This document shows, piece by piece, positions 5,885 through 8,006 of a stretch of 8,006 bases of DNA. The notes below the pieces were generated by a model. It saw only the letters and a list, made by a program, of their open reading frames with translations. It made no database searches and had not been told where the DNA came from. Origin of the DNA: Rhodobacterales bacterium UBA5972 (GTDB lineage: Bacteria > Pseudomonadota > Alphaproteobacteria > Rhodobacterales > Rhodobacteraceae); assembly GCA_002430125.1 (NCBI GenBank), contig DJBQ01000055.1, positions 1 to 8,006 on the forward strand, written 5' to 3'. A program made the translations under genes and the position numbers. Positions within the stretch are counted from its first letter, which is position 1. Every line of letters begins with the position of its first letter.

Positions 5885-6472
5885 ATGACAAAACGCTTTT
5901 TCACAGCCCTGATCACGTTCATCGCCCTAAGCCTGCCTGCCACGGCGCAGGACGCCGCTGGTGACGGCTTGCACAAGCAGCCTTGGTTTATGGACAGTTT
6001 CCTTGAATTCGGCGATGATCTGAAAGAAGCGGCCGCCGAAGGTAAAGATCTGCTGATCATCATTGAACAAGATGGCTGCCCCTATTGTCGCGAGTTGCAT
6101 CGGGTGAACTTCGCCCGAACAGAAATCACCGACTATATTCAGGCGCATTATCTGGTTGTGCAGCTCGACCTCTATGGCTCCCGCGGCACCGTTGACTTTG
6201 ACGGGCAAGAATTGGAAGAACGCGATCTGGTTGAAAAATGGGGGGCGCAGTTTACCCCCACCACAATCGTTTTCTCCCGCGAAAAGGCCGGTGCTGCCAG
6301 CGCCAAGGACGCCGAGGTTTTTCGCCTGCCGGGGTATCTTAAACCTTTCCATTACTTGACGTCGCTGGAATATGTGACGACCGGTGAATACAAGAACCAG
6401 TCGTTCCAACGGTTCCTCAAGGCGAAAATTACCGATCTCGACGCAAAAGGCATTCATGCCGACGTGTGGTAA
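5885..6472 (+). CDS. Secreted SoxW/SoxS-like thioredoxin-family protein, second tandem copy
   Basis: A 195-residue periplasmic thioredoxin-fold protein. The signal peptide is MTKRFF plus a hydrophobic core, cleavage likely after PATA (residue 21). The mature part has GDGLHKQPW, the active site E-Q-D-G-C-P-Y-C (C65, C68), cis-proline in FTPTT (P125), the DFDG motif at 104-107 and FRLPGYLKPF (about 146-155). Cysteine and cis-proline positions are the same as in the upstream copy, with one residue of length difference, so the pair arose by tandem duplication followed by divergence. Its CPYC dipeptide matches glutaredoxin-type active sites and differs from CTYC and CSYC in the other two copies. 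It is 73 nt after the first copy and probably shares its transcript. The substrate is unknown; redox upkeep of SoxYZ or of a haem-assembly thiol is the reasonable inference. Confidence 0.87.
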   Translation: MTKRFFTALITFIALSLPATAQDAAGDGLHKQPWFMDSFLEFGDDLKEAAAEGKDLLIIIEQDGCPYCRELHRVNFARTEITDYIQAHYLVVQLDLYGSRGTVDFDGQELEERDLVEKWGAQFTPTTIVFSREKAGAASAKDAEVFRLPGYLKPFHYLTSLEYVTTGEYKNQSFQRFLKAKITDLDAKGIHADVW

Positions 6473-6474
6473 GG

Positions 6475-6528
6475 GCTTGCCCCTGATCTGACTTCCGCTA
6501 AGCTTGACCGGATTGGCAAGCGGGGCAA
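6475..6528 (+). promoter_or_regulatory. Overlapping inverted repeats in the leader of the peptidase gene
   Basis: The left arm around 6475-6483 can pair in two exclusive ways: GCTTGCC (6475-6481) with GGCAAGC (6515-6521), or TTGCCCC (6477-6483) with GGGGCAA (6522-6528). The second pairing covers the only purine-rich stretch (GGGG, 6522-6525) near ATG 6530, so it would hide the start region. The gene has no good AGGAG ribosome binding site. Control of translation by folding is possible but unproven. Confidence 0.35.
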
Positions 6529-6529
6529 T

Positions 6530-7906
6530 ATGAGTACGCGACAAGAGGCAATTCAAGCGGCGCGCGATTGGGTCAGTGATGGTGGTTTCGCTGCGAATCT
6601 GGGCCGTCTGGTCGCAATCAAAAGCGAAAGCCAGAGACCCGGCAGCGAAGGTGATCTGTTTGACTATTTGACCAATGGCATCGTCCCGATTCTGGATCGA
6701 CTTGGATTCAAACACGAAATCCACACAAATCCTGACGGTGGCCCGATCCTGACGGCTGTACGGATTGAAGACAGTGCATTACCAACAATCCTGATCTACG
6801 GTCACGGTGACGTGGTAAACGGCCAGCAAGGCCTCTGGGACGAAGGCCGCGATCCGTTCACCGTCACACGCGATGGCGACCGCCTTTACGGTCGCGGCAC
6901 CGCCGATAATAAAGGCCAGCACCTGATCAATCTCAAAGCCCTTGGCTTTGTACTGAAGACGCGCGGGCAGCTTGGATTCAACGTCAAATGCATCATCGAA
7001 ACCGGCGAGGAAACCGGATCTGCCGGCCTTCAGGACTTCATCACCAACAACCGCGACACGCTGGCCGCTGATGCCCTTATCGCGTCAGACGGGCCGCGTT
7101 TACAGCCTGATATTCCCACCGTTTTCACCGGCTCGCGCGGTGCAGTTAATTTTACCCTTTCGGTAAATTTGCGTGAAGGCGCCAACCATTCCGGCAACTG
7201 GGGTGGCTTGCTGGCTGATCCGGCAATTCTGCTGACGCATGCTTTGGCCACGATCACCGATGCGCGCGGTGCGATCAAAATTCCCGAATGGCGGCCAAAC
7301 AGCCTTACACCCGCTATCAAGGACTTATTGAAAGATTTACCGGTCGGTGGTGGCGGCGCGGCTCTGTCAAAGGATTGGGGAGAACCCGGTCTGTCCCCGG
7401 CTGAACGGGTATTTGGCTGGAATTCGTTTGCTGTACTGGCGCTCGATCACGGCATGCCTGACGCGCCACAAAACGCCATCGCTGGAAACGCTTCGGCTAC
7501 CTGCCAGCTTAGATTCGTGGTCGGCACTGACGAGGCCGACATTCTGCCGGCCTTGCGCCGGCATCTTGATGCGCATGGTTTTCAGATGGTTAAAATATCT
7601 GCCGAACGGGGCGCCGCCCCCGCGACGCGGCTTGATCCGGATAATCCATGGGTGCATTTCACCGCGGCAAGTCTGCAAGAAACCAGCGGCACGCAGGTGC
7701 ATGTGCTGCCAAATCTCGGTGGATTCATTCCGAACCACGTCTTTTCGGAAACCTTGGGCATGCCGACGATTTGGGTGCCGCATTCTTACGCCGGTTGCGC
7801 GCAGCACGGCCCGAATGAACACGTGCTGCTGTCGGTTTCACAAAGTGCAGCCGCCGGTATGAGCGGCCTGTTTTGGGATCTCGCCAACCTTAACGTTGCG
7901 CGTTAA
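6530..7906 (+). CDS. M20-family metallopeptidase (ArgE/DapE/carboxypeptidase type)
   Basis: A 458-residue dizinc hydrolase of the M20 family, which removes amino acids from peptides or acyl groups from amino acids. All expected metal and catalytic residues are seen: GHGDVV (H92, with D94), GRGTADNKG (D126 as bridging ligand), ETGEETG (E160 as general base, E161 as ligand), ASDGPR (D187) and QHGPNEH (H426). The lid dimerisation domain spans about residues 205-360, with NHSG at 220-222. No signal peptide is visible, so it acts in the cytoplasm. The exact substrate cannot be read from sequence; dipeptidase or deacylase are both possible. It starts 57 nt after the second thioredoxin gene on the same strand. 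No known Sox role exists for this family, so it is probably the next housekeeping or accessory gene rather than a pathway member. Confidence 0.92.
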   Translation: MSTRQEAIQAARDWVSDGGFAANLGRLVAIKSESQRPGSEGDLFDYLTNGIVPILDRLGFKHEIHTNPDGGPILTAVRIEDSALPTILIYGHGDVVNGQQGLWDEGRDPFTVTRDGDRLYGRGTADNKGQHLINLKALGFVLKTRGQLGFNVKCIIETGEETGSAGLQDFITNNRDTLAADALIASDGPRLQPDIPTVFTGSRGAVNFTLSVNLREGANHSGNWGGLLADPAILLTHALATITDARGAIKIPEWRPNSLTPAIKDLLKDLPVGGGGAALSKDWGEPGLSPAERVFGWNSFAVLALDHGMPDAPQNAIAGNASATCQLRFVVGTDEADILPALRRHLDAHGFQMVKISAERGAAPATRLDPDNPWVHFTAASLQETSGTQVHVLPNLGGFIPNHVFSETLGMPTIWVPHSYAGCAQHGPNEHVLLSVSQSAAAGMSGLFWDLANLNVAR

Positions 7907-8006
7907 TTATTTAATTCTTTTGAAAATGCCTCGGAGTAAGGTGATATTTATCCAATTTTGTCAATAAGTTACCGCCCTGAATCACACATCAAGGTAAACC
8001 TCAGCT
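7907..8006. other. AT-rich intergenic end of window
   Basis: The last 100 nt contain no gene start that can be supported. The stretch is clearly AT-richer than the genes. Just after the peptidase stop codon there is a small TTC-TTTT-GAA symmetry (within 7917-7924), too weak to call a terminator. TTGTCA at 7958-7963 resembles a -35 box but has no convincing -10 partner. Confidence 0.4.

Noticed and set aside
5927..6724. A 265-codon open frame on the minus strand across the second thioredoxin gene and the peptidase start
   Set aside because: It is antisense to two genes with clear domain motifs, crosses their junction, and its translation shows no recognisable motif. Long antisense frames are expected in coding DNA of this composition.
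1..8006. CRISPR array, tRNA or rRNA genes, insertion sequence or prophage parts
   Set aside because: No regularly spaced repeats, tRNA-like sequence, transposase or integrase frames, or terminal repeats were seen; nearly all of the window is accounted for by co-directional genes.

Overview
The window holds a thiosulfate-oxidation (sox) gene cluster, all on the + strand, plus one unrelated-looking peptidase gene. The source is most likely an alphaproteobacterium, plausibly a Rhodobacterales (Paracoccus/roseobacter-type) member. The evidence is the gene order soxV-W-X-Y-Z-A-B as in Paracoccus-type clusters, a SoxA with two CxxCH motifs, moderate GC content, and tight operon spacing with clear AGGAG-type ribosome binding sites. 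The lineage is an inference from gene order and protein features only.

Layout: 2-457 is the 3' part of a CcdA-family membrane thiol-disulfide transporter (soxV), cut by the window edge. 482-1057 encodes a periplasmic thioredoxin (soxW). A 102-nt gap with possible operator and promoter signals follows. 1160-3308 carries soxX, soxY, soxZ and soxA, with 11 to 30 nt between genes. A strong intrinsic terminator (3338-3373) lies between soxA and soxB. soxB occupies 3419-5110. A 116-nt gap with a large hairpin leads to two tandem secreted thioredoxin-family genes (5227-5811 and 5885-6472) that are about half identical to each other and related to soxW. An M20-family metallopeptidase gene (6530-7906) follows, and the last 100 nt are AT-rich with no gene.

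How the genes work together, from established Sox biochemistry: SoxXA (c-type cytochromes) oxidatively joins thiosulfate to the C-terminal cysteine of SoxY in the SoxYZ carrier. SoxB, a dimanganese hydrolase, then releases sulfate. SoxV passes electrons from the cytoplasm to periplasmic SoxW-type thioredoxins, which keep SoxYZ or other thiols reduced and active.

The sulfane dehydrogenase genes soxCD, which follow soxB in Paracoccus, are not present here. Their place is taken by the two extra thioredoxins. The most interesting points are this set of three thioredoxins with different CxxC dipeptides (CSYC, CTYC, CPYC), the missing soxCD, and the terminator inside what should be one operon. I found no CRISPR array, tRNA, rRNA or mobile element.
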